From Tanytarsus gracilentus (Eukaryota > Arthropoda > Insecta > Diptera > Chironomidae), in NCBI GenBank assembly GCA_038502055.1, contig JAXRKN010000039.1:3720001-3784000 (forward strand): a stretch of 64,000 bases of DNA, read 5' to 3'. The notes under the pieces were generated by a model that worked only from the letters and a program-made list of their open reading frames with translations, did no database searches and was not told the origin of the DNA. A program made the translations under genes and the position numbers. This document shows, piece after piece, positions 60,701 through 64,000 of this stretch. Position 1 is the first letter of the stretch. Every line of letters starts with the position of its first letter.

Positions 60701-63700
60701 CACGTTCAAAGCCTTATAATTATCGACAATTTTCGAAGAAAAGACGAAAATCACTGCTACCGACCGCAATATCAATTAAATTCAAATTACTTTGCTTTAT
60801 TATGTTGGCGCAATGCTGCAACATTTTTGGGGGTGTTTCAGTTCACTAAAAGGCGAAGAACGGCTTTGAAGTGATAATTATAGTAGCAATTTTGATTTTA
60901 ATTAATTCAGAAACATTATTGAGTTGCGATAGACATGATGATGAAGTTGATTAATTTGAAATTTTGCACATAAAAATTTAAAAAATTTTAAATTTTGAAT
61001 CATTAAATTTTATTTAAAAATTTAAATTTTGCTCCAAACAAAACTCGTAAAAATTTCAATCACAAACTTTTTCCAGTATTTCAAACGATTAAAAATTAAT
61101 GAAAACACAAATATTCAAACTCTCTCAGCATGAGTTCACCCTTCACATATAAAAGAAAAAGTTCTAAAGGTAAATTTTAAATTTTTTCCCTTCCACAATT
61201 TCTTTCTCGCTCTACACAAATTTGTCTCTAATGCAATATTTAAGTTTTTAGGTGTTTGCTCATAAATTTTAGATGTGGGTCAAACAAGGCACAGAGAAGG
61301 AAAAATAAAACTTTCCTTTTTCTTTTCGATGTGTTTTAAAAATTTAAATTATTTACCTAAAACGAGTGGTTGACACTTTTAAATTTTGGTTTTTAAAATT
61401 GTTACAATTTTTCCTGTTTGATTGCAAAAAATTAATTTTGAAAGTAAAAATTCCATCCCTTGACATGAATTAAGCAATTTATTTATGGTCTGGCCAACTT
61501 TTAATAAAAACACACTCGGAGGTGTTGGAAGAAAGATTAAATTCAAGGCAGAATTTTTTTATTAAAAACTTTAGAGTTTTACCGGGCTTAAAAGCTATCG
61601 CAAACAAACAAATTCTTTCCCATTGCGTCACTAAAAAAGGAAGAGAAAATTAATGTTGATCGCATAATTTTATGGTTAAATAAACATCGCTGTTATTGTT
61701 CATTTTCTATGAGATAAGAAAATTTTTTAATGTAAATTCCACGTCGGGGTAAAGTCGGCGTGCGGTAGGCATTAGTTTGTCGCTAATCTCAACGATAATT
61801 AAAAATAAAAGTAAATTACGAGAAAGCTGCGAGAAGAGAGGAGAAAAAAATCAACCGTAATTTAATCCTCAAATAAGAAGTCGACTCGCGATTATCTTTC
61901 CTCATTATTTTTCATTTCACTTTTATTTAATGAAAAATTTGTGAGTGCATTGCTGAGAATTTTACTGGAATTATGTTTAGATTTTTTGAGACGTTAGACG
62001 TAAATTCGATTTTATAATTACAATTTATTCAGAGGTAATTGACTTATTGACTAACTACTAAGAGGTAGCCAGGATACCACGACAGACGCAGCCGTTTATC
62101 AGCTCTTTTCATAGCTGTTAATTTTTTAGTTATTAAAATTTAAGTGTTTCTTAATGGAATTTATTAAAAATCTTCAAGTTTTATTTTTAGAATATTTTGA
62201 AAATATTATTTTGTAAATACTGTTTTCTAAAAACATTTGGTTTCAGTTGTTTTCATTGTTACACAAGCTTTAGAGAGTAATTCTAATTCACCGTATCTAA
62301 GATACGGAAGCTTAACGACAAGACATAAAAGCGACAAATTAATGTGAGGCAATTTCCATTTCAATTACGCAATTACGCATTAAATTTACAAAAAAATATC
62401 ATTTTGACATTCTTCATGGAAAGTAGCGAGAGGATGTTAGCACAGGTTTATGCTTGTAGCGAACACGAAATGGCAATAGGTTGAATCTTCATGAGCACGA
62501 ACACGCTATGATGATAATGAATGTAAATGGGCGGTGAAGGGAAAGAAGTCTCTCAACTTTGCCAAATAAGAAGAAGAAAAGTGTTCAAATTTCCATTTGC
62601 ATAATTTTAACATTTATATTTTAAACAAATTTTTTACAAGCAAATGACTCAAGGGAGAATAAAAGTGAATGAAAATTGACACAGTTTTAGGCAAAGGGTG
62701 AATTTTGACAACAAAATTTGTTTCGAAATATTTAAGAGTTTAACGAATTAATTTTAAATAAATTATTAAATGTCACTCCTTGATGATCTTTTCAAAATTC
62801 ATCAATGCTTAATTATAAAACTGAAACTAACATTCTTATAAGTCTTTGACCTAATTCCAAAAATTTTACGCTTGAATAATGCACATTAATTATTATCACA
62901 CCAACGATAGTTTACTTACACACTTAGTCTAATTGCATTGCATTGCATTGTTAACTTTAATCCGGCTTTTGTGAGCTAAGCTTCTTACTCCGTTTCTCCA
63001 TAAAAGCTCATCAACTGCATCGTAGCCTGACAAAATACAAAATTAATCCTCCTTTATCACCTTCCATTCTCACCCTCCAGCACTTTCATTATGCCAACAC
63101 AAATTAATAAATTAATCCTGTTTCACAGACTGCGAATTGTGTGAACCACAAAATGATGTGAGAAAATGCCCCGCAATTAATGGCAATATGCGTAAAAGCT
63201 TCAATTGCCGTATATTCTTCCTATTCATTATTAAAATAAACGAATAGCATTGGTGTTAAAATAAAGTGGATGGAGAGATGCAATTTTGCAGAATCGAATT
63301 TTGTTCTCAAAATTTATGTTGAAAAAGAAAATTTTGCTAGTGAAAAGTTTAAGTTTTCTTAATTATCAAAAATAACTTTATAATTACAAAACTTACCAAG
63401 CCTTGGTATCATTCAATTCCTCGCTCATGTCCGAGAAGTACGCGAGACTTTTCAAAAAAATTAAAAAAGTTCATAACTCAAGAATTAAAAAAACTAAAAT
63501 AATTTCGCAATATCCAAATTTCAAACCGATTTGAAAAAATTTCCTGCGTACTTCTCTTGCACATATTTTCTACCGTTTTCATATCTTTTATTAATGAAGT
63601 GATAAAATATTGCTAAACAAAATTTCCATACATTTTTGCAAGCTCCGTCTATAAATTTTGGTTTTAATGCCCTGGAGAGAAAATTTCCGCCGCCTCAAAA

Positions 63701-64000
63701 TTTGCATAAATTTTCCGTATTTATCTCAAAAAAATTTCATGTTTCATAAAAATTCATAATCAGTTAGGCAAATTTTATGCTCGCCAATGGTTCAGATTTT
63801 CTTTTCTAAAGCTCGAGCTCATGAGGAAGAAAAAGTATTTTCATAATCTTCATTGCTGGAAAATCTAAAATGCTTTTGAATAAAATCGCGATTAACTATA
63901 ATTTTCTCTCGGAGCCTTTTTCTCTTGTGGCTTTTTAATGAGCTCCATTTTATTTTCATCCTCTATTTATTTTTTCTCGTGCTCGTTTTTGGTGTAAATT
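57710..64000. other. No gene recognised
   Basis: AT-rich sequence without a conserved open frame on either strand. Small items only: a GCATT repeat run near 62935-62950, an 11-bp inverted repeat GAGAAGTACGC (63433-63443) / GCGTACTTCTC (63546-63556), and a GC-richer patch near 61740-61780. It may be intergenic or part of a large intron of a gene beyond the window. Confidence 0.4.

Noticed and set aside
62060..62110. Short similarity (GGTAGCCA…GACGCA) to the start of the 55329-57685 insertion
   Set aside because: Too short and gapped to call a related copy by eye; needs an alignment.
63433..63556. 11-bp inverted repeat GAGAAGTACGC / GCGTACTTCTC as a small MITE
   Set aside because: An 11-bp pair within about 100 bases is expected by chance a few times in a window of this size.

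Overview
This is an AT-rich, intron-containing eukaryotic window. The readable proteins (a Sex-lethal-type RNA-binding protein, NDUFA7, a Malvolio/NRAMP metal transporter, U2AF50, three-domain obstructor-type and small two-domain peritrophin-type chitin-binding proteins, and an alpha-carbonic anhydrase) point to an insect. Dipteran-like proteins and strong AT richness suggest a fly, probably a lower (nematoceran) dipteran rather than Drosophila. The species assignment is an inference.

Layout. 1-6270: no exon recognised; probably the large intron downstream of a Sxl exon, holding a candidate foldback/MITE element (4535-5213). 6271-6612 (-): Sxl exon with the N-terminal region and the first part of RRM1; the rest of the gene lies left of the window. 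8672-9124 (-): NDUFA7 (complex I), three exons. 9671-12665 (+): Malvolio/NRAMP transporter, ten coding exons including a 5-nt micro-exon. 13369-16082 (+): U2AF large subunit, six coding exons, the first contributing only four coding bases. 18382-44786 (+): one secreted three-domain chitin-binding protein whose signal-peptide exon is separated from the rest by a 24.4-kb intron. That intron holds two different inverted-repeat elements (31628-32596 and 33734-34664) carrying the same satellite family. 46485-48900 (-): three tandem paralogous two-domain peritrophin-like genes with identical exon architecture. 49570-50098: an almost perfect palindrome with about 250-bp arms. 50602-51529 (-): alpha-carbonic anhydrase lacking an identifiable first exon. 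55305-57709: a 2.36-kb insertion flanked by a 24-bp direct duplication. 57710-64000: no gene recognised.

How the genes relate. The left third is a dense housekeeping block: NDUFA7 and Malvolio are divergent across 546 bp, U2AF50 follows Malvolio, and Sxl lies on the other side. The centre and right are sparse and hold secreted chitin-binding proteins, expected in cuticle or the gut peritrophic matrix, next to a probably secreted carbonic anhydrase. Gene models were built by joining exons across GT-AG (once GC-AG) boundaries so that reading frame and family motifs are kept. All seven complete models close in frame with a stop: NDUFA7 102 aa, Malvolio 565 aa, U2AF50 424 aa, obstructor-like 248 aa, and peritrophins 151, 145 and 139 aa.
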